Positions 8,463 through 16,816 of a stretch of DNA of 64,000 nucleotides are shown here, in pieces. The notes beneath the pieces were generated by a model that saw only the letters and a list, made by a program, of their open reading frames with translations, was not told the DNA's origin and did not search any database. Source of the DNA: RGIG3077 sp964490175 (GTDB taxonomy: Bacteria; Bacillota; Clostridia; Oscillospirales; Ruminococcaceae); the NCBI GenBank assembly GCA_964490175.1, contig CAZBAI010000003.1:24139-88138 (forward strand), written 5' to 3'. How positions within the stretch are numbered: the first letter of the stretch is position 1; every line of letters starts with the position of its first letter. Position numbers and translations under genes: made by a program.

Positions 8463-10562
8463 ATGATTTATATGTATGATGGCTGGAAAGGCTTTGAAAA
8501 GGGCACTTGGGTCAACGAAATTAACGTAAGAAGCTTTATTAAGCACAATTTTACACCTTATGACGGCAACAGCGATTTTTTAAAAGCGCCGACAGAGCGT
8601 ACCGCAAAGTTGTGGAATCAGGTGCTTGAGCTTTCAAAACAGGAGCGAGAGGCCGGCGGCGTTCTCGATATGGACACAAAGGTCATATCGACAATAACCT
8701 CACACGCACCCGGGTATCTCGATAAAGAAATCGAACAAATTGTGGGCTTTCAAACCGACAAGCCCTTTAAGCGTGCGCTTATGCCCTACGGCGGAATACG
8801 CATGGCTGAAAAAGCTTGCAAAGATAACGGTTTTGAACTTGATAAAGATGTAAAAGAATTTTTTGAAACTCATAGAAAAACGCATAATGCCGGCGTTTTC
8901 GACGCCTATACTCCGGAAATGCGCGCTTGTCGATCAAGCCATATTATAACGGGTCTGCCGGATGCTTACGGCAGAGGCAGAATCATCGGCGATTACAGGC
9001 GCATTGCTCTCTACGGCGTTGACAGGCTCATTGAGGACAAAATCGAGCAAAAAGCAACAACACGCTCTGCGATGTATTCTCAGGTAATTAGGGACAGAGA
9101 AGAGCTTGCCGAGCAAATCCGTGCTTTGGAAGATTTGAAAAAAATGGCGGCAAGCTACGGCTTTGACATTTCACTGCCTGCAACAAACACAAAAGAGGCG
9201 GTTCAGTGGCTGTATTTCGGTTATCTTGCCGCTGTTAAAGAACAAAACGGCGCCGCAATGTCGCTGGGTCGCACCTCAACTTTTCTTGATATCTATGCCG
9301 AACGTGATTTAAAGAACAAAGTATTTACCGAATCGGAAATTCAAGAAATAATCGACCACTTTATTATGAAGCTTCGGCTTATAAAATTTGCAAGAACCCC
9401 CGAATATAACGCACTGTTTTCGGGCGACCCTCAATGGGTAACCGAATCGATCGGCGGTATCTCGATAGACGGCAGACATATGGTAACCAAAATGTCATAT
9501 CGATATCTGCACACGCTTGAAAATCTCGGCGCCGCACCCGAGCCTAACCTTACCGTATTGTGGTCATCACGCCTGCCCGAAAATTTCAAGCGATTCTGCG
9601 CAAAAATCTCTATCGAAACCTCATCAATTCAATATGAAAATGACGATTTAATGCGCTTTACGCACGGCGACGACTACGCTATCGCCTGCTGCGTTTCATC
9701 AATGCGAATCGGAAAGGAAATGCAGTTTTTCGGCGCAAGGGCAAACCTTGCAAAATGCTTGCTTTATGCAATAAACGGCGGCGTTGATGAAATTTCCGGC
9801 AAACAAATTGCGCCTGAATTTCGCCCGATAACCTCTGAATATTTAGACTATGACGAGGTGATGAAGAAGTATGACGATATGATGGAATGGCTTGCGGGCG
9901 TTTATGTCAATATGCTCAACATCATTCACTATATGCATGACAAATACTGTTATGAAAAAATTCAAATGGCACTTCACGACAAAAACGTCACACGCTGGTT
10001 TGCAACGGGCATTGCCGGGCTTTCCGTCGTTGCCGATTCGCTTTCCGCAATAAAATACGCAAAGGTCAAGGTCATTCGTAACGAATCGGGTCTTGCCGTT
10101 GATTATGAAGTTGAGGGCGATTTTCCCAAATACGGCAACGATGATGACCGCGTTGATAAAATCGCTTATGATATTGTGCATAGATTTATGGAGCACATCA
10201 GAAAAAATCACACGTATAGGGACAGCATTCCGACAACCTCAATACTGACAATCACTTCAAACGTTGTTTACGGCGAAAACACAGGTTCTACGCCCGATGG
10301 CAGAAAGCGTGGCGAGGCCTTTGCCCCCGGTGCCAACCCAATGCACCGCCGTGACACAAGCGGTGCGATAGCTTCGCTTGCTTCGGTTTCAAAATTGCCG
10401 TTTAAAGATGCGCAAGACGGAATTTCAAACACATTTTCCATCATTCCGAATGCACTCGGCAAGGAGGACATCATCATGACGGGCGACCTCGACATTAACT
10501 GCCTGTGTGAAAACGGCGCTTGCTTCTCGCCCACGCTTTTTGAAGGTCTTGACCGTGACTAA
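8463..10562 (+). CDS. pflB: Pyruvate formate-lyase, catalytic body lacking the glycyl-radical domain
   Basis: Converts pyruvate and CoA to acetyl-CoA and formate. The 699 residues align by eye with E. coli PflB along nearly all its length, for example PDAYGRGRIIGDYRR, NGAAMSLGRTSTFLD and the active-site cysteine pair C409-C410 in YAIACCVSS. After FSIIPNALGK, where PflB continues into the glycyl-radical domain, this protein instead ends in a short unrelated tail containing CLCENGAC and stops. The missing domain is a separate gene at 10585-10827. The usual family length is about 740-760. The start ATG is preceded by a weak AGG; an ATG at 8472 is also possible. Activity should require the next gene product and the activase. 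Confidence 0.93.
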   Translation: MIYMYDGWKGFEKGTWVNEINVRSFIKHNFTPYDGNSDFLKAPTERTAKLWNQVLELSKQEREAGGVLDMDTKVISTITSHAPGYLDKEIEQIVGFQTDKPFKRALMPYGGIRMAEKACKDNGFELDKDVKEFFETHRKTHNAGVFDAYTPEMRACRSSHIITGLPDAYGRGRIIGDYRRIALYGVDRLIEDKIEQKATTRSAMYSQVIRDREELAEQIRALEDLKKMAASYGFDISLPATNTKEAVQWLYFGYLAAVKEQNGAAMSLGRTSTFLDIYAERDLKNKVFTESEIQEIIDHFIMKLRLIKFARTPEYNALFSGDPQWVTESIGGISIDGRHMVTKMSYRYLHTLENLGAAPEPNLTVLWSSRLPENFKRFCAKISIETSSIQYENDDLMRFTHGDDYAIACCVSSMRIGKEMQFFGARANLAKCLLYAINGGVDEISGKQIAPEFRPITSEYLDYDEVMKKYDDMMEWLAGVYVNMLNIIHYMHDKYCYEKIQMALHDKNVTRWFATGIAGLSVVADSLSAIKYAKVKVIRNESGLAVDYEVEGDFPKYGNDDDRVDKIAYDIVHRFMEHIRKNHTYRDSIPTTSILTITSNVVYGENTGSTPDGRKRGEAFAPGANPMHRRDTSGAIASLASVSKLPFKDAQDGISNTFSIIPNALGKEDIIMTGDLDINCLCENGACFSPTLFEGLDRD

Positions 10563-10584
10563 AACTCGATTTAGGAGGAAAAAT

Positions 10585-10827
10585 ATGGCTGCAACGCAAA
10601 ATCAAATTGACAATCTTGTTGCCCTGCTCGACGGATATACGCAAAAGGGCGGTCACCATTTAAACGTTAATGTTTTTACAAAGGAAACGCTTATCGACGC
10701 ACAGGCGCACCCCGAAAAATATCCGCAGTTGACCGTTCGTGTCAGCGGATATGCCGTAAATTTCATTAAGCTGACAAAAAAACAGCAAGATGAAATCATT
10801 TCACGCACATTTCACGACAGTATTTAA
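10585..10827 (+). CDS. Stand-alone glycyl-radical domain of pyruvate formate-lyase (GrcA-like)
   Basis: An 80-residue protein equal to the last ~70 residues of PflB plus a short leader. Motifs HHLNVNVF, PEKYPQLTVRVSGYAV and ISRTFHDSI match the PFL C-terminus; Gly55 in RVSGYAV is the predicted radical site. It has its own TTAGGAGG eight bases before the ATG at 10585, lies 22 bases after the body gene and ends two bases before pflA. E. coli GrcA/YfiD is a spare part with a longer, different N-terminus for oxygen-damaged PflB; here the body gene next door has no such domain, so this protein should be an essential subunit. The two frames cannot be joined by one indel, because the sequence between them does not encode PFL. 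Confidence 0.9.
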   Translation: MAATQNQIDNLVALLDGYTQKGGHHLNVNVFTKETLIDAQAHPEKYPQLTVRVSGYAVNFIKLTKKQQDEIISRTFHDSI

Positions 10828-10829
10828 AA

Positions 10830-11561
10830 ATGAACGGCTTTATTCATTCGATTGAATCTTTCGGCGCAGTTGACGGTCCCGGCATACGGCTTGTTGTCTT
10901 TATGCAGGGCTGCACACTGCGCTGTGCCTATTGTCACAACCCGGATACATGGCAAATCGGCGTCGGACGGCAAATGTCGCCGAGTCAAATTATTGAGCAG
11001 TATCAAAGAAACCGCCAGTTTTACAAAAACGGCGGCATAACTGTCAGCGGCGGCGAACCGCTTTTGCAGATTGACTTTTTGACCAAGCTTTTTTCTTGCG
11101 CAAAGCAAAAAAATATTCATACCTGTATTGACACTTCCGGGGCGGTTTTTGACCCAAGCAATACTAAAGAATTTGACAAATTGATTCAATATACCGACCT
11201 TGTTTTGCTTGATATCAAGCACATCAACAATAAAAAGCATATTGATATCACGGGGAAAGGCAACAGTAATATTCTCGATTTTGCACGGTATCTCGACAGG
11301 AACAATGTCGATGTGTGGATACGGCACGTCGTTGTGCCCGATTTAACGGACAGTGAAAGCGACCTTGCCGAGCTTGGAAGATTTATAGCAACGCTGAAAA
11401 ATGTTAAGGCGCTTGATGTCATTCCGTATCACACTTACGGCGTTGAAAAATATGCGGAGCTTGGTATAAAATACAGGCTTGAAAATGTGCCGAATGTCCA
11501 AAGCAATCTTGTTGCAAGGGCTAAAAGCATAATAATCAACGAAATTCTGGCAAAAAAATAA
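10830..11561 (+). CDS. pflA: Pyruvate formate-lyase activating enzyme (radical SAM)
   Basis: Radical-SAM enzyme that abstracts a hydrogen from the glycine of PFL, here Gly55 of the preceding small protein. The 243-residue protein starts with GFIHSIESFGAVDGPGIR, typical of glycyl-radical activases. It has the iron-sulfur motif CTLRCAYC (C28, C32, C35) followed by HNPDTW, then the SAM-binding GGEPLLQ segment. It lacks an extra ferredoxin insert, so it resembles PflA rather than the activases of other glycyl-radical enzymes. The ATG lies two bases after the stop of the radical-domain gene, indicating translational coupling. Confidence 0.95.
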   Translation: MNGFIHSIESFGAVDGPGIRLVVFMQGCTLRCAYCHNPDTWQIGVGRQMSPSQIIEQYQRNRQFYKNGGITVSGGEPLLQIDFLTKLFSCAKQKNIHTCIDTSGAVFDPSNTKEFDKLIQYTDLVLLDIKHINNKKHIDITGKGNSNILDFARYLDRNNVDVWIRHVVVPDLTDSESDLAELGRFIATLKNVKALDVIPYHTYGVEKYAELGIKYRLENVPNVQSNLVARAKSIIINEILAKK

Positions 11562-11593
11562 CGGTATGGTTGTTTTCAACCATACCGTTTTTT
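11561..11593 (+). terminator. Bidirectional terminator between pflA and the surface-protein genes
   Basis: A perfect 12-base stem, ACGGTATGGTTG / CAACCATACCGT, with a TTTT loop and six Ts. An A run (11552-11557) on the left gives a T run on the minus strand, so it probably also terminates the convergent gene ending at 11605. Confidence 0.9.
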
Positions 11594-11604
11594 GTGCAAA
11601 GAAA

Positions 11605-12369
11605 TTAGTGTTTCTTAGAAACAACTACGGCAGCGCCTGCGATTGCAAGAAGAGCAGCTACAGAAGCTACACCCTCAACACCGGTTGCAACGTTTGCAGC
11701 AGCGGCTGTTGTTGAAGCGGCAGTTGTCGTTGCAGCAGCTGTTGTTGTAGTGGTTTCGCCACCTGCGGCAGTAGTTGTAGTGGTTACATCATCTGCGGCA
11801 GCTGTTGTTGTGGTTGTAACAGCAGCAGTTGTAGTAGTTGTTACAGCGTCATCATTACCGTCGGGATTTTGCTCACCGCTACCTTCACCGACGGTGTAGG
11901 TGATTACGATATCGCTGATATCAACAGTAGGATCGGCACCCCACCACCAGCCGAACTGAACAAAACCGTCAGCGTAAACAGAAGCAATATCCTGACCTTC
12001 AGCGTCAAAACTAATGCTTTCAACCCATGAAGTAACAAGGTAATCTTTGGGAACGTTAGCCATATCAGCCTGAACCCAACCTGTGGTTTCGTCAGAATTA
12101 ACGCTCAAGCCGACAGCTCCGCCGCCGTCTGCCCAATATTCAGTAGTGCAATCCCAAGTTACGGTAAATTCAATATTGGTAATTGCAGCTGTGTTTGCGG
12201 GAAGACCAAGCTCGGCATAAGTAATCTGAGCCATCTTTTTAGTATCATCAGCGGAATCAAGCGAAATTTTAGTGCTGTAGTTTGCAGTATCGGCAAAAGA
12301 AGCGATAGCCAAAGCAGATACCGAAACAGCGCAAGCTGCAATGCCTGCAAAAATCTTTGAAATTTTCAT
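11605..12369 (-). CDS. Small secreted surface protein with Thr-rich linker and C-terminal anchor, copy A
   Basis: 254 residues: a signal peptide (MKISKIFAGIAACAVSVSAL, cleavage probably near ASFA-DT), a globular domain of ~140 residues, a Thr/Ala linker of ~65 residues, and a C-terminal NVATG motif followed by a hydrophobic helix and KKH. The tail resembles a sortase or membrane anchor signal. The globular part ends in an aromatic-rich segment (FVQFGWWWGADPTVDISDIV) like the ligand strands of beta-sandwich carbohydrate-binding modules; that function is inferred, not recognised by family. Copy B lies 90 bases upstream on the same strand with nearly identical ends and a different middle. GGAGA precedes the ATG. 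Confidence 0.8.
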   Translation of the reverse strand: MKISKIFAGIAACAVSVSALAIASFADTANYSTKISLDSADDTKKMAQITYAELGLPANTAAITNIEFTVTWDCTTEYWADGGGAVGLSVNSDETTGWVQADMANVPKDYLVTSWVESISFDAEGQDIASVYADGFVQFGWWWGADPTVDISDIVITYTVGEGSGEQNPDGNDDAVTTTTTAAVTTTTTAAADDVTTTTTAAGGETTTTTAAATTTAASTTAAAANVATGVEGVASVAALLAIAGAAVVVSKKH

Positions 12370-12395
12370 AATTTAATCTCCTTAATTTATGACAT

Positions 12396-12425
12396 AGGCT
12401 CGGCGGTAGAGCTACAACCGAGCCT
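12396..12425 (-). other. Intergenic hairpin between the two surface-protein genes
   Basis: AGGCTCGG (12396-12403) pairs perfectly with CCGAGCCT (12418-12425). No T run follows on the minus strand, so this is more likely an RNA-processing or stability structure than a terminator. Confidence 0.4.
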
Positions 12426-12458
12426 GTGATAAACTTAGCTTTTACTTAAAACGTGCGA

Positions 12459-13163
12459 TTAGTGCTTCTTGGAAATAACTACTGCAGCGCCTGCAATTGT
12501 AAGAAGAGCAGCTACGGAAGCAACGCCCTCAACACCTGTTGCAGCGTTTGCGGCAGCAGCTGTAGTTGTTGCAGCGGTATTGTTGTTTGCGGCAGCCGTT
12601 GTTGTAGCAGCGGCAGCTGTTGTGGTTGTTGTAGCATTGTTATCAGCAGCAGCTGCTGTAGTTGTTGTAGCAGCACCACCGATTACGTTACCGCTAAGGT
12701 CGAGGTACTTAACATCGGAAACTTCAAAGTCTCCACCCCACCATGCCTGAACGATGAACTGACCCCAATCGGCACTTGAATCAAAGATTGCGCCGCCGAA
12801 ATCATACTTCAATTCAATAACAGAACCTGTGTAGTTTACGGTCATACCGGAAATGTTCTTGCAATCAGCGCCTTCACCGGATACGCCGAATTCCTTAGAA
12901 CCGTCAGACCACTCAACACCGGCACCCTGGAAAATAACGCCGCCGCCGATACCGGTTTCTTCCCAACCGGAAGCAGGTGTGATTGTAACAAGAGCACCGC
13001 TGATGCCGCCGTTCCACTCAACAGATTCAGCAGTAAGATCAACAACATATGCAGCACCGTCATTAGCGTTTGTGATTGTCTTTGCGGCAAATGATGTGAT
13101 TGCCATAGCAGATACTGAAACAGCGCAAGCTGCAACAGCTGCAAAAATTCTTGTAAGCTTCAT
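12459..13163 (-). CDS. Small secreted surface protein with Thr-rich linker and C-terminal anchor, copy B
   Basis: 234 residues from the ATG at 13163, which has GGAGG upstream; an in-frame start 33 bases earlier would run through that site. Layout matches copy A: signal peptide (RIFAAVAACAVSVSAMAI), a ~120-residue domain with FIVQAWWGGDFEVSDV near its end, a Thr/Ala/Asn linker, then NAATG, hydrophobic helix and KKH. The signal peptide and last ~30 residues are almost identical to copy A while the middle shares only a general pattern, suggesting duplication followed by divergence of the binding domain. A carbohydrate-binding role is inferred from the aromatic strand and from the cellobiose-using context. 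The Ala/Val-rich plus-strand frames here are shadows of the linker. Confidence 0.8.
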   Translation of the reverse strand: MKLTRIFAAVAACAVSVSAMAITSFAAKTITNANDGAAYVVDLTAESVEWNGGISGALVTITPASGWEETGIGGGVIFQGAGVEWSDGSKEFGVSGEGADCKNISGMTVNYTGSVIELKYDFGGAIFDSSADWGQFIVQAWWGGDFEVSDVKYLDLSGNVIGGAATTTTAAAADNNATTTTTAAAATTTAAANNNTAATTTAAAANAATGVEGVASVAALLTIAGAAVVISKKH

Positions 13164-13184
13164 AATAATATCCTCCAAAAAATT

Positions 13185-13201
13185 ACGTAGTGACACTACG
13201 T
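13185..13201. promoter_or_regulatory. Perfect 17-base palindrome in the leader of surface protein B
   Basis: ACGTAGTG-A-CACTACGT lies between the -10 element and the ribosome binding site of the 12459-13163 gene. It could be a repressor operator or an mRNA hairpin next to the Shine-Dalgarno sequence. No matching site was seen before copy A. Confidence 0.5.
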
Positions 13202-13214
13202 TTATTATGACAAA

Positions 13215-13244
13215 ATTATATCACAAATTGCTCGGATTTGTCTA
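13215..13244 (-). promoter_or_regulatory. Promoter of the surface-protein pair
   Basis: On the minus strand, TAGACA (13244-13239), 18 bases, then TATAAT (13220-13215). The gene's leader would be about 45 bases and include the palindrome at 13185-13201. Confidence 0.5.
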
Positions 13245-13343
13245 TCTGCATTTTGCACAAATTTAAGCCTGCATTTTTCACATTTATGACAAATAGGCTA
13301 TGCAATATCCGCAAAAAACCATATACGGAAAAAATTTAAAAAA

Positions 13344-14540
13344 TCAGCCCGTGGTAACGACTTCAATGGCTTTTATCAATTGAAAATCGTTTTCAACATC
13401 AACGCCGTCAATGTAGGATTGCGCCTCTTCGGAAAGCTCGATTTCAAAATCGGGCATAATTCCTATGCCGTCATAGCAATCGGTTTTAGTCGTTTGATAA
13501 GTTGCCACCGTTATTGTGACAGCGCCGCCGCCCTCAAGCTCATAGGTCACTTGCATTACGCCCTTGCCGTAGGTTGTTACACCGACAAGCGGAACTTGCG
13601 CAAAATCACGCAGTGACTGTGCAAACAGCTCGCCGCCGCTTGCGGTTGAACCGTTGACTAAAACGACCATCGGCAAATTAAGCATATTGTTGTCTTTCAT
13701 CGTGACAATCGGCTCTTTCTCACCGTCGTTATAGGTTGCAAAGGCAATTTCGCCCTTGGGCAAAATATCCTCCAAAACTTCTTCCACGGCGCTGACAAGC
13801 CCGCCGCCGTTATCACGCACATCAAAAACAATCCTCTCGGCACCGTCGTTCAAAAGCTTATAAAGCACCTGACTGAACTGCGTTCCCGTTTTTTCGTTAA
13901 AAGAATTTATCTTGATATACGCAATATTCCCATCAAGCATTTGACCGCTGACCGAGGTTATTTCCATCGTTTTGCGTGCCACCGTAATTTCAAGCTCGTC
14001 GCCGCCTCGGTTTATCGTAAGCACGATTTCACTGCCCTCTTCGCCCTTTGCAATGCCGTTTGCCGCTTCGTTAAAACCCGTTTCAAGAACATCAACGCCG
14101 TCAACGGCAATAATCAAATCGCCCTTTTCAATGCCGGCATTCATTGCGGGCGAATCCTCGCTTATATCCGTTACACGAATATATCCGCTTTCGTCCTTTG
14201 TAACAGTCGTGCCGATTCCGAAACGCTTTCCCGATTCGGTCAACTGCCTTGTGCGATATTCTTCCGCTGTATAGTAGCGTGCATAGCGGTCGTCAAGCCC
14301 CGAAACATAGCCGTCGAAAATTGCGTCAAGCAAAGCGGTTTCGTCAATCGTTCCGTTAAAATTCGAGCGAACTATCGTGTCAAAATTTTCAAACTGTGAA
14401 TATTTCTCGGCACGTTCTTTCAAATTCGTGATTTTGCCGTTGAAATTTTGCTGCGAAAGATACCATGTCAAAATCATCGTAATTGCGGAAGTGATAAACA
14501 CAATACTTATCGTAATGCCAATACTGATTTTTTTATTCAT
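13344..14540 (-). CDS. C-terminal processing protease (S41 family) with PDZ domain
   Basis: 398-residue periplasm-facing serine protease anchored by an N-terminal membrane helix (residues 6-28). A PDZ domain (about 105-190, with GIEKGDLIIAVDG) precedes the protease core. Ser301 in NGSTASGGE and Lys326 in TTYGKGVMQ are 25 residues apart, matching the Ser/Lys dyad of CtpB. It lies 10 bases after the M23 hydrolase gene at the end of the ftsE-ftsX operon, so it may process or control that hydrolase, as C-terminal proteases do in other bacteria. This link is inferred from position. Confidence 0.93.
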   Translation of the reverse strand: MNKKISIGITISIVFITSAITMILTWYLSQQNFNGKITNLKERAEKYSQFENFDTIVRSNFNGTIDETALLDAIFDGYVSGLDDRYARYYTAEEYRTRQLTESGKRFGIGTTVTKDESGYIRVTDISEDSPAMNAGIEKGDLIIAVDGVDVLETGFNEAANGIAKGEEGSEIVLTINRGGDELEITVARKTMEITSVSGQMLDGNIAYIKINSFNEKTGTQFSQVLYKLLNDGAERIVFDVRDNGGGLVSAVEEVLEDILPKGEIAFATYNDGEKEPIVTMKDNNMLNLPMVVLVNGSTASGGELFAQSLRDFAQVPLVGVTTYGKGVMQVTYELEGGGAVTITVATYQTTKTDCYDGIGIMPDFEIELSEEAQSYIDGVDVENDFQLIKAIEVVTTG

Positions 14541-14550
14541 ATTATCTCCG

Positions 14551-15873
14551 TTATGTTCTGTTGAAATAGTCCATAGGATTTACTCTTGTACCGTTTTTAA
14601 TTACCTCAAAATGCAAATGATATCCCGTAGATTGACCGGTTGAACCTATATAACCGATAACATCTCCCCTTTTAACGATATCACCCTCGCTTACGGCAAG
14701 TGAAGCAAGATGAGCGTATCTCGTGGCGTATGAGGTGCCGGTACTGTCAGCTCCATGGTCGATTGTAACATAGTTTCCGTAGGTCATGCCGCAGCTGCAA
14801 AATGTGCCGTAATCATGCGTGCAACCGCTGTATGTTGTAATAACCATGCCGTCTGCGGCGGCATATGCAGGCTGATAATGAATCCCCGCACCCGCAATAT
14901 CTATCGCCCTGTGCGTGCTGCCCCAGCGTGCGCCGTATCCGGAAGAAATATACACAAAATTACCTGCCGGCCACAAAAACGCTTCGCCTGTATAGGTATA
15001 GCTTGCAGTATATTGCGAACCGCTTGCGGCGGCTTCTCGGCGCTTACGCTCCTCCTCGGCACGAATCGCCTCTTGCTTTTCAAGAGTTACTCTTTCTATC
15101 TCGGCATCATACTGTTCTTGCTGTGCCTGTGCGTTTGCAAGCTGATTTTCGTATTCCTCCTGCTGGCGCTCAAGCATATCGATAACATAATCGGTCTGCG
15201 CATAGTCGGATTCAAGGTCGCCCAAAGCCGTTTCGTACTCGGTTTTCGTCACCTCAAGAGATGTCCTGTCGTTTTCAAGCAGCAGTTTATCTTTTTCAAG
15301 CTCTTCCTTGCTGTCGTTTAAGGCATCGATTTCACTGTTGAGCCTGTCAAACAGTTCTTTATCATACTGTATCAGTCTTGAAACAAGCTCTGTTTTGGCA
15401 AGTACGTCGTAAAAATCCGTCGAACCCGAAAGAACCGATGCAAGGCTGTCGTCGCCTGTTAAATACATCGCACGAAGTCTTAGCTTAAATTCTTCAAGGT
15501 CGCTGTCGATTTCCGCTTCCTTGGCGGCAATATCGTCTTCAAGCACGGCAATATCGCTTTCAAGTGCGGCAATTCGTCCATCAAGGGTATTTATCATATC
15601 CTTTGTAAGTGCAAGATTCTCTTCCTGAAGCGAAATTTTGTCAATCAGCGTTGCCTGATATGTTTCCTGTGCGTTGATATTGTTTGCCTGTTCGTTAAGT
15701 GTTTGCTGCAAATTTTCAATTTGCTGTTCGTTGTCGGCTTTTTGCTGTTCAAGCGCTTCGATTTGTTCGTCAAAATCCGAAATCGAAGTAGCCGAACCCG
15801 GCATCTTGTTAAAAATGCCCGCCCCGATTGCCACACACATTGCAAAGCACAAAAGTTTTTTTGCGTTTTTCAT
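14551..15873 (-). CDS. Coiled-coil M23 peptidoglycan hydrolase, FtsEX-associated
   Basis: 440 residues: a signal peptide (KKLLCFAMCVAIGAGI), a long coiled coil (about 32-290, rich in EQQ and LE heptads) and a C-terminal LytM/M23 metallopeptidase domain from about residue 305. Zinc-site motifs are HRAIDIAG and HLHFEV, with a GYIGSTGQSTGYH segment between them. The architecture matches EnvC and PcsB/CwlO-type hydrolases whose activity is gated by FtsEX, and the gene directly follows ftsX. In EnvC the domain is degenerate and only activates amidases; here the metal ligands look intact, so it may be catalytic. Confidence 0.92.
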   Translation of the reverse strand: MKNAKKLLCFAMCVAIGAGIFNKMPGSATSISDFDEQIEALEQQKADNEQQIENLQQTLNEQANNINAQETYQATLIDKISLQEENLALTKDMINTLDGRIAALESDIAVLEDDIAAKEAEIDSDLEEFKLRLRAMYLTGDDSLASVLSGSTDFYDVLAKTELVSRLIQYDKELFDRLNSEIDALNDSKEELEKDKLLLENDRTSLEVTKTEYETALGDLESDYAQTDYVIDMLERQQEEYENQLANAQAQQEQYDAEIERVTLEKQEAIRAEEERKRREAAASGSQYTASYTYTGEAFLWPAGNFVYISSGYGARWGSTHRAIDIAGAGIHYQPAYAAADGMVITTYSGCTHDYGTFCSCGMTYGNYVTIDHGADSTGTSYATRYAHLASLAVSEGDIVKRGDVIGYIGSTGQSTGYHLHFEVIKNGTRVNPMDYFNRT

Positions 15874-15907
15874 AAATATATCACCGTATTTTTGTCTTGC
15901 GTTTAGC

Positions 15908-16816
15908 CTACACTCTCACATATTTTCTAACGCTTATCACACTGCCCAAAGCGGCAATCAGCGCACCGCCGAGAATATAAGCTGCGTAAACAAGCATCAT
16001 GATATCGTTAAAATCTATAAATCCGGTAACTCCGAGAATATTCCAAACGTACATTTCCTGCGAAATCGCCGCAATCAGCCCATCATAAATAAACCCTGTT
16101 ATAACTGCGGAAACAAGACCCGCAGCCGCTCCTATCAGCAAGCCCTCGACAAAGAACGGAATATTTATGAAAACGTTTGTCGCACCGACGTATTTCATAA
16201 TTGTAATTTCATTCATTCTCATCTGTGCGCTTGCCCTTGTGGTGTTTGAAATAATCACCGTCGATACAATAATAAGCGCAAATATCATCATGCCCGAAAT
16301 CGCTTTGACAATATGTTCGGTTTCGGTGAGAATATTGGCAAATTCAAACGGCGCCGAAACTTTATAGATATTATCTATCGTGTTGATTTTTTCAACTGTT
16401 TGGGTGATAAGGTCGATATCATCAACTTTCACTCTGTATGTATCCGGCAAAGGGTTTTCGTCGAGCGAATCGAAAATCCGAACATATTCGGAATAAGTTT
16501 CACGATAGTTTTCAAGCGCTTTTTCTTTGGAAAAAAACGTTATGTTTTTCTTGTCGATATTATCGATTTTTTCAAGCTCTGCGGCAACGTTTCCGATTGA
16601 AACCTCGTCGATATCGTCATCTAAATACACAACAATTTCATTTTGGCTTTCAATAGCGGAAACCATATCGTTTACATTTATCGAAAACAGTATAGACGAG
16701 CCGACCAAAAGCAGCGACACAAGCATTACGCAAAACGAAGCAAACGACATAAGCGAATGCGAAAAAATGCTGCGCACACCAAGACCGACAAGATATTTCA
16801 TACTTGAGGGTTTCAC
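15908..16816 (-). CDS. ftsX: Cell-division ABC transporter permease FtsX
   Basis: 302-residue membrane protein with one helix near the N-terminus, an extracellular domain (about residues 50-165) and three C-terminal helices, the FtsX layout. It transmits ATP hydrolysis by FtsE across the membrane to activate a peptidoglycan hydrolase, here probably the next gene. Its ATG overlaps the ftsE stop by four bases (ATGA), which indicates translational coupling. Confidence 0.94.
   Translation of the reverse strand: MKPSSMKYLVGLGVRSIFSHSLMSFASFCVMLVSLLLVGSSILFSINVNDMVSAIESQNEIVVYLDDDIDEVSIGNVAAELEKIDNIDKKNITFFSKEKALENYRETYSEYVRIFDSLDENPLPDTYRVKVDDIDLITQTVEKINTIDNIYKVSAPFEFANILTETEHIVKAISGMMIFALIIVSTVIISNTTRASAQMRMNEITIMKYVGATNVFINIPFFVEGLLIGAAAGLVSAVITGFIYDGLIAAISQEMYVWNILGVTGFIDFNDIMMLVYAAYILGGALIAALGSVISVRKYVRV

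Noticed and set aside
10507..10584. Longer N-terminus for the glycyl-radical protein
   Set aside because: The frame is open to 10507, but that extension overlaps the end of the PFL body and would bypass the TTAGGAGG directly before the ATG at 10585.
10540..10590. A sequencing frameshift as the cause of the split PFL
   Set aside because: The bases between the two genes do not encode the missing PFL residues in any frame, and the small gene has its own strong ribosome binding site and start codon.
12469..12750. Plus-strand Ala/Val-rich frames and a Cys/Ser-rich frame
   Set aside because: They are mirror readings of the repetitive Thr/Ala linker of the minus-strand surface protein. The same holds for similar frames at 33830-34129, 34242-34661 and 35212-35595.
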